This document shows positions 54,674 through 64,000 of a stretch of DNA of 64,000 nt, piece after piece. The notes under the pieces were generated by a model, which saw only the letters and a program-made list of their open reading frames with translations, was not told the DNA's origin and searched no databases. Origin of the DNA: AP-15 sp963814805. Its GTDB lineage: Bacteria > Pseudomonadota > Alphaproteobacteria > ATCC43930 > CGMCC-115725. A program made the position numbers and the translations under genes. Within the stretch, counting starts at the first letter, position 1. The number at the start of each line of letters is the position of its first letter. Location: assembly GCA_963814805.1 (NCBI GenBank), contig CAWFER010000033.1, positions 62,001-126,000 on the forward strand, given 5' to 3'.

Positions 54674-55134
54674 ATGGGTCGGAGAAACGGGCCTCGGCGC
54701 CCGCCTGCGGGGTCCGGTGGCAGGGACAGCGGGGCCAGCCAACGGCAACGCCGGGTTGGCGAGGCATTACGCCATGCGCTCTCGCAGATCCTGCGTGACG
54801 GGCGATGCCGCGATCCGGCGCTGCGCGAGGCCAGCATCACGGTGAGCGAGGTGCGGCTGAGCCCCGATCTGCGCCAGGCCAGCGTCTATGTGATGCCGCT
54901 CGCCGGCGCCAAGGCCGGCGAAACCATCGCCGCCCTCGGGCGCGGCGCGCCGTTTCTGCGCGGCCTCGTCGCCGCCGAGCTTTCGCTGCGCTATGCGCCG
55001 GCGCTGACCTTTATCCTCGACGCTTCGTTCGAGCAGGCCGGACGGATATCTGCGCTTTGCTGGCGCGGCCGGAGGTCGAGCGCGACATTCGCGCGCACCC
55101 GGCGGAGGGCGAGCACGACCAACATGTCGGCTGA
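54674..55134 (+). CDS. rbfA: 30S ribosome-binding factor RbfA, two frame steps
   Basis: Cold-shock 30S maturation factor. QRQRRVGEALRHALSQIL and ITVSEVRLSPDLRQASVYVM are the conserved KH-like strands; LSLRYAPALTFILDASFEQA ends the fold. Near 55,045-55,052 the frame moves from 2 to 1 (two +1 steps, or one deletion): the proper tail ALLARPEVERDIRAH and the stop at 55132-55134 are in frame 1. About 152 residues. The 3' end overlaps truB by 11 bases. Confidence 0.87.
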
Positions 55135-56038
55135 GCACGATCTTCACGGCTGGTTGGTCATCGACAAACCGCAGGGGCTCACCTCCAACCGGGTGGTCGA
55201 GCGAATCCGCCGCAGCACCGGCGCCAAGGCCGGGCATGCCGGAACCCTCGACCCATTGGCCACCGGGGTGCTGCCGGTGGCGCTCGGCGAGGCGACGAAA
55301 ACCGTTTCCTATGCGATGGGCGGGCGCAAATGTTATCGGTTCTGCGTATGCTGGGGCATCGCGCGAGCAACCGACGATTGCGAAGGGGAGATCGTCGGCG
55401 AGAGCGGCGCACGGCCCGGCGAAGCGGCGATCGAGGCGGCGCTGCCGCGCTTTATCGGCGTGATCGCGCAAACGCCGCCGGTCTACTCGGCGATCAAGGT
55501 CTCCGGCCGTCGCGCCTATGCGCTGGCCCGCGCCGATATGCCGCCAAAGCTGAGCCCGCGGCCGGTGGAAATCGCCAGCCTGCGGCTGACCGCGACGCCC
55601 GATCGCGATCACGCCGAATTCGAGGCCGTGGTCGGCAAGGGGACTTATATCCGCGCCCTCGCCCGCGATCTTGCCGCAGAACTCGGAACCCTCGGCCATA
55701 TCGTGGCGCTGCGCCGCCTCTCGGTCGGACCGTTCACCGAGGCGCAGGCGATTTCACTCGAATTCTCGACCGATTCACGCCATCTTATGGGTGCGCGCCG
55801 GGGTTTGCTGCCGATCGAGACAGCGCTGGATGGAATTCCCGCGGTGGTCTTGGCGGCAGCGGACGCCGACCGCTTGCGTTGCGGGCGGCGGGTGACGCCG
55901 GGCGATGTCGCCGGGCGGGCGCAGCTCGGCAGGCTCGCGGCAGGCGCCGTGGTCAGCGCGTGGCACAACCAGGTTCTGATCGCGCTGGCGAGGATCGAGG
56001 ACGGTGGTCTTAGACCGTTGCGCGTTATCAATTGCTGA
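55124..56038 (+). CDS. truB: tRNA pseudouridine(55) synthase TruB
   Basis: Makes pseudouridine-55 in the T-loop of tRNA. The 304-residue protein has GWLVIDKPQGLTSNRVVERI, then AGHAGTLDPLATGVLPVALG with the catalytic Asp in GTLDP, and YTYIRALARDL-like GKGTYIRALARDL; a C-terminal PUA-like domain (about 240-300) follows. ATG 55124 overlaps the rbfA stop region. Frame intact. Confidence 0.93.
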   Translation: MSAEHDLHGWLVIDKPQGLTSNRVVERIRRSTGAKAGHAGTLDPLATGVLPVALGEATKTVSYAMGGRKCYRFCVCWGIARATDDCEGEIVGESGARPGEAAIEAALPRFIGVIAQTPPVYSAIKVSGRRAYALARADMPPKLSPRPVEIASLRLTATPDRDHAEFEAVVGKGTYIRALARDLAAELGTLGHIVALRRLSVGPFTEAQAISLEFSTDSRHLMGARRGLLPIETALDGIPAVVLAAADADRLRCGRRVTPGDVAGRAQLGRLAAGAVVSAWHNQVLIALARIEDGGLRPLRVINC

Positions 56039-56052
56039 AGAGGCTCGACTCG

Positions 56053-56322
56053 ATGTCGATTACCGCGGAGCGCAAGCAGACGCTCATTTCCGAATACGCC
56101 ACCAAAGCCGCCGATACCGGCTCGCCGGAGGTGCAGGTGGCGATCCTCAGCGAGCGCATCCGCAACCTGACCGACCACCTGGGAAGCCACAAGAAGGACT
56201 TCCATTCGCGGCGCGGACTACTGGTCATGGTCGGCCAACGCCGCCGGCTGTTGGATTATTTGAAGCGGTCGAATACGAGCCGCTACGAGACGCTGATCGG
56301 GCGTCTCGGACTTCGCCGCTGA
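56053..56322 (+). CDS. rpsO: 30S ribosomal protein S15
   Basis: Binds 16S rRNA helix 22 in the 30S platform. MSITAERKQTLISEYATKAA and GSPEVQVAILSERIRNLTDH are S15 signatures; HKKDFHSRRGLLVMVGQRR follows. 89 residues, the universal length. AAGAGG ten bases upstream of ATG 56053 supports the start. Ribosomal protein S15 represses its own mRNA in E. coli; no such pseudoknot is visible to me. Order rpsO-pnp is conserved. Confidence 0.96.
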   Translation: MSITAERKQTLISEYATKAADTGSPEVQVAILSERIRNLTDHLGSHKKDFHSRRGLLVMVGQRRRLLDYLKRSNTSRYETLIGRLGLRR

Positions 56323-56496
56323 TAGTTTGTGAATATCGCGCAATCGACCGCCGCGGCCCGGGTCGGCGGCGCCGGAAGCCCGGTCTCGGCAGCGGCGCCG
56401 GCGACCGCGGACAGGCCGTTGGCGAACGGCGCTGGCGCGACGTTGCCATCGCCCAGCCCGCTGCCGCGCGATGCTTTTCGAAAGGAATGATCAGGA

Positions 56497-58630
56497 ATGT
56501 TTCAGGTTTATCGTAAAGAGCTGATATGGGGCGGCCGCCGCCTCACCCTGGAGACCGGCAAGTTCGCCCGCCAGGCCGACGGCGCGGTGCTCGCCACTTA
56601 TGGCGAGACGACCGTGTTGTGCACCGCTGTCGCGATGAAGACCGCAAAGCCCGGCCAGGACTTTTTCCCGCTGACCGTCAATTACCAGGAAAAGACCTTT
56701 GCCGCCGGCAAGATCCCCGGCGGCTTCTTCAAGCGCGAAGGCCGTCCGTCGGAAAAGGAAACTCTGGTCTCGCGGTTGATTGACCGGCCGTTGCGCCCGC
56801 TGTTCGCTTCCGGGTTCCGCAATGAGACCCAGATCATCTGCACGGTATTGAGCCACGACCTTGAAAACGATCCCGATATCGTGGCGATGATTGGCGCTTC
56901 GGCGGCCTTGACGATCTCTGGCATTCCGTTTCTCGGACCGATCGCCGGCGCACGGGTCGGCTATATCAACGGCGAATATGTGCTGAACCCGATTTCGCCC
57001 GAGCTCTCCCGCTCGCAGCTCGATCTCGTCGTCGCCGGCACCGGCGAGGGCGTGCTGATGGTCGAGTCCGAGGCGCGCGAACTCTCCGAAGAAGTCATGC
57101 TGGGTGCGGTGACCTTCGGCCATCGCGCGTTCCAGCCGGTGATCCAGGCGATCATCGAGCTCGCCGAATTGTGCGCCCGCGACCCGTGGACCCTGCCGCC
57201 CACCTCGCCCGAAATCGGCGCGATCGAGGCCCGATTGCGCGATGAAGTCGGTCCGCTGATCGACGCCGCCTACCGCGAGCAGGGCAAGCAGGACCGCAGC
57301 AACCGGCTCGACGCGGCCAAGGCGCGGGTGGCCGAGCTGTTCGCCGACGAAGTCCAGCGCAGCCTGGCGCTCAAGCTGTTCAAGGACCTCGAAAAGGAGA
57401 TCGTGCGCGGCGCCGTGCTCCACGGCCGGCGCCGGATCGACGGCCGCGACACCCGAACGGTGCGGCCGATTGCCGCCGAGGTCGGGATACTGCCGCGCGC
57501 CCATGGCTCGGCGCTGTTTACTCGCGGCGAAACTCAGGCATTGGCGGTGGCGACCCTGGGGACCGGCCAGGACGAGCAGATCATCGACGCGCTCGAGGGC
57601 GAGTATCGGGAAAATTTCATGCTGCACTATAACTTCCCGCCATATTCGACCGGCGAAGCGGGGAGGATGGGGTCGCCAGGGCGGCGCGAGATCGGCCACG
57701 GCAAGCTCGCCTGGCGCGCGGTCCGGCCGCTGCTGCCGCCCAAGGAGAGCTTTCCGTACACGATCCGCGTCGTGTCGGAGATCACCGAGTTCGAACGGCT
57801 CCTCGTCGATGGCCTCGGTGTGCGGCGCCTCCTTGGCGCTGATGGATGCCGGGGTGCCTCTGACGCGCTCGGTCGCCGGGATCGCGATGGGGCTGATCAA
57901 GGAGCCCGATGGCTTTGCCGTGCTGTCCGACATTCTCGGCGACGAAGATCATCTCGGCGACATGGACTTCAAGGTAGCCGGCACCGAGAGGGGCGTCACC
58001 GCGCTGCAGATGGACATCAAGATCACTTCGATCACCGAGGAGATCATGCGGATCGCGCTCGACCAGGCGCGCGAGGGCCGCATCCATATTCTCGGCGAGA
58101 TGGCCAAGGCATTAACTGGGGCGCGCGACACGGTCAGCGACAACGCGCCGCGCATTACCACGTTGAGCATCCCCAAGGATAAGATCCGCGAGGTCATCGG
58201 CTCGGGCGGCAAGGTCATCCGCGAGATCACCGAGACCACTGGCGCCAAAATCGACATCGACGACGACGGCACCGTCAAAGTCGCCGCGGTCGACGGCAAC
58301 GCCGCTCAGGCCGCGATCGACTGGATCAGGGGCATCGTCGCCGAACCCGAGCTCGGTGCGATCTACAACGGCAAGGTGGTTAAGACCGTCGATTTCGGCG
58401 CGTTCGTCAACTTTCTCGGCTCGCGCGACGGGCTCGTTCATATCAGCGAACTCTCCCCGCAGCGGGTCGGCAAGGTCGCCGACGTGGTCAAGCTCGGTGA
58501 CACGGTCAAGGTCAAGGTGCTGGGCTTTGACGACCGCGGCAAGGTCAAGCTCAGTATGCGCCAGGTCGACCAGCAGACCGGCGAGGATCTGGGCGCGCGA
58601 CGACCCGAGCCGGCCAAGGCGATGCCGTGA
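56497..58630 (+). CDS. pnp: Polynucleotide phosphorylase, one frame change
   Basis: 3'-to-5' phosphorolytic exoribonuclease of the degradosome. First PH domain starts at MFQVYRKELIWGGRRLTLET; GRPSEKETLVSRLIDRPLRP is the conserved block. The second PH domain has LFTRGETQALAVATLGT and NFPPYSTGE, then the KH (IREVIGSGGKVIREI) and S1 (GAIYNGKVVKTVDFGAFV) RNA-binding domains. At 57,790-57,791 an extra T (GAGTTCGAAC) moves frame 1 to frame 2 exactly in the conserved SNGSSSMASVCG segment. Removing it gives 710 residues, the normal length. Confidence 0.94.
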
Positions 58631-58685
58631 GGAACCGAGGCTGAGCCAGACCCGTGCCGGGCGGAGTGAGCCGGCATCTTTCGCC

Positions 58686-59487
58686 GTGCCACCGCTCCCG
58701 CCGGTGATCGGTCATCGCGGCGCTGCCGGCTGCGCGCCGGAAAACACCTTGGGCGGGCTGCGCCGGGCTGCGGCGCTGGGTTGCGCCTGGGTCGAGTTCG
58801 ATGTGCGGCTGACCGCCGACGGCGAATTGATCCTGCTCCATGACGAGCGGCTCGACCGTACGACGAACGGCAGCGGCAAGGCGCGCACGCTGCAATCGTC
58901 GGCGATTCGCGCGCCATGACGCCGGCAGCTGGTTCGGCCCGTCCTTTGCCGGCGAGCATGTGCCGAGCTTGACGGAGGCGATCGGCGTGTTGGGCGAGCT
59001 CGGGCTCGGCGCCAATGTCGAGCTCAAGGCCGCCCGCGGCCTCGCCACCGCAACCGGCGCCGCTGCCGCCGAACTCATCTCCCGATTGTGGCCGCCGCAG
59101 CTTCCGCCGCCGCTGATTTCGAGCTTTCTGCCGCGCGCCTTGGCGGCGGCCCGTGATCGTCGACCGGCGAGCGCCCGTGGGCTGCTGGTGCGCGCCGTCC
59201 CGCGCCATTGGCGGGTTCGCGCCAAAAGCCTCGGCTGCGTGTCGATCCACGCCGACCACCGCCATCTGCGGCCAGCCATCGTGGCCGAGATCCGCGATTC
59301 GGGCTATGCTGTGCTGGCCTACACGGTCAATGACGCCGCGCGGGCGCGTGAGCTGTTCGGCTGGGGAGTTGCTTCCGTGTTTTCGGATGTTCCCCATATG
59401 ATTCTCGGCGGGGCATCGGGCGGCCTGTCATGCGCTCCGGTATTGTCGGGCCCAGTCGCAGCACCGAATCAGGGAGCCCTTCGGTGA
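58686..59487 (+). CDS. Glycerophosphodiester phosphodiesterase, one frame change
   Basis: Hydrolyses glycerophosphodiesters to glycerol-3-phosphate and alcohol. VIGHRGAAGCAPENTLGGL holds the catalytic His and Arg-Gly, and WVEFDVRLTADGELILLHDE the metal ligands and second His. Near 58,905 the frame changes from 3 to 1; NVELKA, VSIHADHRH and VLAYTVND continue in frame 1. About 266 residues after removing one base. GTG 58686 is a likely start. Its stop overlaps the GTG of the next gene (GTGA, 59484-59487). Confidence 0.86.
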
Positions 59488-60881
59488 AGCCGCTAAATCC
59501 GCTGGTCATCTCCGGGCGCGAGGCGTTGCCGCTCGTCGAGGGCGGCAAGGGCATCTCGGTGTCGAACGGCGAGAGCTCCGGGGCGTGGGCGGCAGCCGGC
59601 GGCGTCGGCACCTTCTCCGGGGTCAATGCCGACAGCTATGGCGACGACGGTCGGCTGATCGCCCAGGTCTATCACGGGCGCACCAGGCGCGAGCGGCACG
59701 AGGAGCTGGTCGCCTATGCGATCGCCGGCGGCATCCAGCAGGCCCGCGTCGCCCATGAACGCGGCAACGGCGAAGGCCGCATCCACATGAACGTGCTGTG
59801 GGAGATGGCGGCCGCCGAGCGGGTTCTGCACGGCGTCCTCGAAGGCGCCCGCGGCCTGATCCACGGCGTCACCTGCGGCGCCGGCATGCCCTACAAGATC
59901 GCCGAGATCTGCGCCCGCTACGGCGTCTACTATTATCCGATCGTGTCCTCGGGCCGGGCGTTCCGTGCGTTGTGGAAGCGGGCCTACCACAAATTCTGCG
60001 ACTGGCTCGGCGGCGTCGTCTATGAGGACCCGTGGCTCGCCGGCGGCCACAACGGACTGTCCAACAGCGAAGACCCGCAATGTCCGGAGCCACCCTATCC
60101 GCGGGTGCGCGAATTGCGCAACCTGATGGTCGAGTTCGGGCTCGCCGCGACCCCGATCTTCATGGCCGGCGGGCTGTGGTATCTGCGCGAGTGGAGCGAT
60201 TGGATCGACAATCCCGAGCTCGGCCCGGTCGCCTTCCAATTCGGGACTCGCCCGCTGGTCACCCAGGAAAGCCCGATTTCGGACGTGTGGAAACGCAAGC
60301 TCTTGACCTTGGGCGAGACCGACGTCTATCTGAACCACTTCAGCCCGACCGGATTTTATTCCTCGGCGGTGCGCAACGGCTTTCTCAACGAATTGCAGCA
60401 GCGCTCGGAACGGCAGGTCGCCTATGCGATCGAGCCGGTCGGCGAGCACGTGGCGCCCTTTCATGTCGGGGTGCGCCGGCGGGTGGTCTATCTGACCGCA
60501 CATGATCGGGAATCGGCCGAGGGCTGGGTTGCGGCGGGTTTTACCGAAGCCTTGCGCACCCCCGATTCGACACTGGTCTTCGTCGACCCCGAGAAGGCGC
60601 TTGAGCTGCGCACCGACCAGATCGGCTGCATGGGCTGCCTCAGCGCCTGTCAATTCTCCAACTGGGCGCAAAATCAAGGCGGTACGACCGGCAAGAAGGC
60701 CGACCCGCGCAGCTTTTGCATTCAGAAGACGTTGCAGGAGATCCGCCATTCCGACGATGTCGAGCATCAGCTGATGTTCGCCGGCCACAACGCCTATCGC
60801 TTCGCCTCCGACCCGTTTTACGCCAACGGCTTTGTGCCGACCGTGCGCGAGCTGATCGAGCGCCTGCAGACCGGCGATTGA
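59484..60881 (+). CDS. Nitronate monooxygenase-like (2-nitropropane dioxygenase fold) flavoprotein with Cys cluster
   Basis: FMN TIM-barrel enzyme of the NMO/FabK-like family, 465 residues. GAWAAAGGVGTFSGVN and the AGGIQQAR and VTCGAGMPYKIAEI blocks fit the FMN site; FMAGGLWYLREWSDWIDN is the usual phosphate-binding region, though much altered. It is about 100 residues longer than typical NMO. The added tail has C-M-G-C-L-S-A-C near residues 381-388 and a further Cys near 412, spacing that could bind a 4Fe-4S cluster. AGGGAG lies eight bases before GTG 59484. Between the GDPD and gltBD genes. Confidence 0.75.
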   Translation: MKPLNPLVISGREALPLVEGGKGISVSNGESSGAWAAAGGVGTFSGVNADSYGDDGRLIAQVYHGRTRRERHEELVAYAIAGGIQQARVAHERGNGEGRIHMNVLWEMAAAERVLHGVLEGARGLIHGVTCGAGMPYKIAEICARYGVYYYPIVSSGRAFRALWKRAYHKFCDWLGGVVYEDPWLAGGHNGLSNSEDPQCPEPPYPRVRELRNLMVEFGLAATPIFMAGGLWYLREWSDWIDNPELGPVAFQFGTRPLVTQESPISDVWKRKLLTLGETDVYLNHFSPTGFYSSAVRNGFLNELQQRSERQVAYAIEPVGEHVAPFHVGVRRRVVYLTAHDRESAEGWVAAGFTEALRTPDSTLVFVDPEKALELRTDQIGCMGCLSACQFSNWAQNQGGTTGKKADPRSFCIQKTLQEIRHSDDVEHQLMFAGHNAYRFASDPFYANGFVPTVRELIERLQTGD

Positions 60882-60936
60882 ACCGGACCTGCGCCGAGCG
60901 CGAGCCGTCGAGCGCGCCGAGGCCGGCGATTGCGCA

Positions 60937-62389
60937 CTATCTGGGCAGCAGGCTCGACCCAACGAGAAACTCGTCGATGGCCCGGGCGCATTGGCGGCCT
61001 TCGCGGATAGCCCAAACGACCAGCGACTGGCCGCGGCGCATGTCGCCGGCGGCAAACAACTTGGTCGCCGAGGTGCGGTAGTCGACGGTATTGGCGGCGA
61101 TATTGCCGCGCGGATCGAGGGCGACGCCGGATTGCTCGACCATCCCCGGCTTACGCGGCCCGACAAAGCCCATCGCCAGCAGCACCAAATCGGCTTTCAA
61201 GGTAAAGGTGCTGCCGGGCAGTTCGGTCATCGCGAAACGCCCGTCCGGGTTCTTGCGCCATTCGATCCGCACGCATTCGAGCGCGGTTACCCGACCGTTT
61301 TCGCCGACCGCGCGCTTTGTCAATACCGACCAGTCGCGCTCGCAACCCTCTTCCTGCGAGGAGGAGGTGCGCAATTTCAATGGCCAATCGGGCCAGGTCA
61401 GCGCCTTGTTTTCCTGTGCTGGCGGTCTTGGCAGGATTTCGAGCTGGGTGATCGATGCTGCCCCCTGGCGCACCGAGGTGCCGATGCAGTCCGAACCGGT
61501 GTCGCCGCCGCCGATCACGATGACGTCCTTGCCGCGGGCCGAGATGGTTCCGTGCGGCGCGGCGCGCTCTTCGCTCGTCGCCGGCGTTGCGCTTATTCTG
61601 CTGCGGCAGGAAATCCATTGCGAAATGGATGCCGTCGAGCGCGCGGCCGGGCACTTCAAGATCGCGCGGCGATTCGGCGCCGCCGGTCATCGCGACCGCA
61701 TCGAATTCCTCGACCAGCGCCGCGACCGAGAGATCGGCGCCGATCTCGGTCTCGGTGCGAAAGAGCACGCCTTCGGCCTGCATCTGCGCGACCCGCCGAT
61801 CGATCAGCAATTTCTCCATCTTGAAATCGGGAATGCCGTAACGCAGCAATCCGCCGACGCGATCGGCCTTTTCAAACACCGTGACGGCGTGCCCGGCGCG
61901 GGCCAGCTGCTGGGCGCAGGCGAGCCCGGCCGGCCCCGAGCCCACCACCGCCACCCGCTTGGCCGTCTGCCGGGGCGCCAGAACCGGCCGGATCCAGCCT
62001 TCCTGCCAGCCGCGGTCGACGATCGCGCATTCGATCGTCTTGATCGTGACCGGATTGTCGTCGAGGTTGAGGGTGCAGGCGGCCTCGCACGGCGCCGGGC
62101 AGATGCGGCCGGTGAATTCCGGGAAATTATTGGTCGAGTGCAAAGTCTTCAGCGCGGCGTGCCACTGCTCGCGATAGACGAGGTTGTTCCAGTCCGGGAT
62201 CAGATTGTTGACCGGGCAGCCGTCATGACAGAACGGAATCCCGCAATCCATGCAGCGCGTCGCCTGCTTGCGGATCTCCGGCTCGGGCAACGGCTTGACG
62301 AACTCGTTCCAGCTGCGCCGGCGCATCTCCGGCTTGTCGTAGGGCCGGTCGCGACGCTCGATCTCGAGAAACCCGGTCGGCCTAGCCAT
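60937..62389 (-). CDS. gltD: Glutamate synthase small subunit (NADPH), one frame change
   Basis: Supplies electrons from NADPH to GltB. The N-terminal Fe-S domain has TRCMDCGIPFCHDGCPVNN and ICPAPCEAACTLN; RVAVVGSGPAGLACAQQLAR is the FAD-binding motif, and VIVIGGGDTGSDCIGTSVRQ the NADPH site. Near 61,575 an extra base in the NAGDEERAAPHGT segment changes the frame; both halves fit one protein of 483 residues. It follows gltB on the minus strand after a 126-base gap that contains a palindromic repeat. Confidence 0.93.
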
Positions 62390-62405
62390 CGCAGGAATTC
62401 CCGGG

Positions 62406-62499
62406 GTTGCCCTCACCCACCCGACCCTGCGGGCCGGGTCCCCCCTCTCCCGCATTGCGGGAGAGGGTGCCGAGCGCAGCGAAGCGGGTGAGGGGCAAC
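62406..62499. repeat. Palindromic repeat between gltB and gltD
   Basis: Outer arms GTTGCCCTCACCC (62406-62418) and GGGTGAGGGGCAAC (62486-62499) with one extra base, and a perfect inner hairpin CCCTCTCCCGC (62443-62453), loop ATT, GCGGGAGAGGG (62457-62467). It resembles the hairpin before glnE at 15332-15356. It sits inside the gltB-gltD transcript. Confidence 0.75.
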
Positions 62500-62515
62500 G
62501 CGCACCAAAGGCGCA

Positions 62516-64000
62516 TCACTCGGCGGCCTCGGTGCGGGCGGTCTGCCGCTCGGCCTGCATTTCGACGAGCGCGTTGCGATAATCCTTGGGCATGACCTTG
62601 ACGAAGCAGCCCCGCGCATTGTCCCAGTCTTCGAGGAGCGCGCGGGCGCGGGCGCTGCCGGTAAAGAGCTGGTGGCGCTCGAGCAGAATGCGCAGCCGGG
62701 CCGCGTCGAAGCGCAACAGATCGCCCATCCCGGCGTCCTCGACGTCAGGCGAGCGCTGGCGCGGCCGGTCGCAATCCTCGTCCTCGTCGGGATCGGCGGC
62801 GGCGACCATTTCGAGACCGACGGTGGCCGGGTTGCACAGGCTGGCAAACCGAGCCTGCGGGTCGTAGACATAGGCGATGCCGCCCGACATGCCGGCGGCA
62901 AAGTTGCGCCCGGTCGGGCCGAGCACGACGACCACCCCGCCGGTCATGTATTCGCAGCCATGGTCGCCGGTGCCCTCGACGACCGCCACCGCACCCGAAT
63001 TGCGCACTGCGAACCGCTCGCCGGCGACACCTTCGAAATAGGCCTCGCCGGCAATGGCGCCGTAGAGCACGGTGTTGCCGATGATGATGTTCTCGGTCGG
63101 CTCGCGTCTGGCGTCCGGCGGCTGGCGCACGATCACCCGGCCGCCCGACAATCCCTTGCCGACATAGTCGTTGGCGTCGCCGAAGAGTTCGAGGGTCACG
63201 CCGCGCGCCAAAAACGCGCCAAAGCTCTGCCCGGCGGTGCCGCTGAAGCTCGCCCAGATCGTGTCCTGTGGCAGGCCGGCATGGCCATAGCGCCGCGCCA
63301 CCTCGCCCGACAGCATCGCGCCGACGGTGCGGTGGACATTGCGGATCGGCCGTTCGATGCGCACCGGCTCGCGCGCCTCGAGCGCCGGTCGGGCCGCGGC
63401 GATCAGCTCGTTATCGAGCGCCTGGTCGAGGTGATGGTCCTGCCGTTCGCAATTGTAGACCGCCACCCCCGGAGCCGGCGCCGCGCGGTGCAGCAGGCGC
63501 GACAGATCGATGCCCCTGGCCTTCCATTGCTCGATCGCCCGCACCGCGGAGAGACGGTCGACCCGGCCGATCATCTCCCTGAAGGTGCGGAAGCCGAGCT
63601 TTGCCATCAGCTCGCGCACCTCTTCGGCGACATAAGAAGAAATAGTTGATGACGTGCTCGGGCTTGCCGGTAAAGCGGGCGCGCAGTACCGGGTCCTGGG
63701 TGGCGATGCCGACCGGGCAGGTGTTCAGATGACATTTGCGCATCATCACGCAGCCGGCGGCGATCAGCGGCGCCGTTGAAAACCCGAACTCGTCGGCGCC
63801 GAGCATGGCGCCGATGACGACATCGCGCCCGGTGCGCAGCCCGCCATCGACCTGCACCGCGATGCGGCCGCGCAGCCCGTTCAGCACCAGGGTCTGCTGG
63901 GTTTCGGCGAGCCCGATCTCCCAGGGCGAGCCGGCATGGGTCAGCGAGGTCAGCGGGCTCGCCCCGGTGCCGCCCTCGAACCCGGCGATCGTCACATGGT
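62516..64000 (-). CDS. gltB: Glutamate synthase large subunit, 3' part, one frame change (5' end outside window)
   Basis: Converts glutamine plus 2-oxoglutarate to two glutamates. Visible are the end of the FMN-binding barrel (GFEGGTGASPLTSLTHAG, QVDGGLRTGRDVVIGAMLGA, CVMMRKCHLNTCPVGIATQD with the 3Fe-4S Cys) and the C-terminal beta-helix domain (SFSGTAGQSFGAFLARG, GNTVLYGAIAGEAYFEGVAG). Near 63,640 an extra T after VINYFF changes frame; the next frame continues VAEEVRELMAKLGF. The gene continues beyond position 64,000. Confidence 0.93.

Noticed and set aside
51990..54767. A 925-codon open frame on the minus strand opposite infB
   Set aside because: G+C-driven antisense frame; the plus strand has the complete IF-2 with all GTPase motifs.

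Overview
The window is G+C-rich, gene-dense chromosomal DNA. It most likely comes from an alphaproteobacterium. The evidence is the gene order rpoZ-rsh-acpS-lepB-rnc and rimP-nusA-ylxR/L7Ae-infB-rbfA-truB-rpsO-pnp, a DUF2934 protein, and intergenic palindromes of the kind common in Rhodospirillales and Hyphomicrobiales. The order within the class cannot be fixed from sequence reading alone. Most of the content is ordinary core and peripheral metabolism. There is one IS630-type element, one toxin-antitoxin pair, and one small AT-richer islet carrying a probable defence nuclease.

Layout. Positions 1-5,220 hold the end of a CHRD protein, a family-4 glycosyltransferase, a glycogen-debranching-type glucosidase, a caspase-like C13 peptidase and a GYD protein. 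Positions 5,230-11,300 hold an ice-binding-like PEP-CTERM protein, N-formylglutamate amidohydrolase with a PPOX protein, argE, an aspartoacylase-like enzyme and a hypoxanthine-type DNA glycosylase. Positions 11,250-15,310 hold an amidohydrolase, vapBC with a perfect palindromic operator, an enoyl-CoA hydratase and an MmgE/PrpD protein. Positions 15,370-19,740 are glnE-bcp-DUF455. Positions 19,740-23,050 hold a cyclic-nucleotide-gated K+ channel divergent from a CapD-type nucleotide-sugar dehydratase. Positions 23,070-28,530 are a minus-strand block (DUF971, Trm112, LON-domain, CnoX-like thioredoxin, dienelactone hydrolase, LLM flavin oxidoreductase, DUF2934, a His/Tyr-rich secreted peptide). 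Positions 28,750-31,620 are adenosine kinase and typA. Positions 31,620-33,390 are an IS630 transposase and a mosaic of repeats. Positions 33,390-36,770 hold an IlvD/Edd dehydratase, a small hypothetical and the Mrr-like gene. Positions 36,940-41,690 hold an MBL hydrolase, a COG0523 GTPase, DUF1275, an XRE regulator, a CMD protein and an alpha/beta hydrolase. Positions 41,800-46,850 are rnc, lepB, acpS, rsh and rpoZ on the minus strand. tRNA-Cys and tRNA-Asn follow, then a GMC oxidoreductase, the rimP-to-pnp translation/RNA-decay operon (49,028-58,630), a glycerophosphodiesterase, a nitronate-monooxygenase-like enzyme, gltD and the 3' part of gltB.

Nitrogen handling recurs: glnE (control of glutamine synthetase), gltBD (glutamate synthase), argE and N-formylglutamate amidohydrolase. 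The ppGpp synthetase/hydrolase sits beside rpoZ, the RNA polymerase subunit that binds ppGpp.

A caution for every user of this annotation: at least sixteen genes are broken by frame changes, including core genes (pnp, rnc, rbfA, typA, gltB, gltD). I count about 28 single steps, and every one is equivalent to a +1-base insertion. Removing one base per step restores near-normal family lengths. This points to an insertion-biased sequence error rather than real gene decay, so I annotate these as single genes and state where the frame changes.
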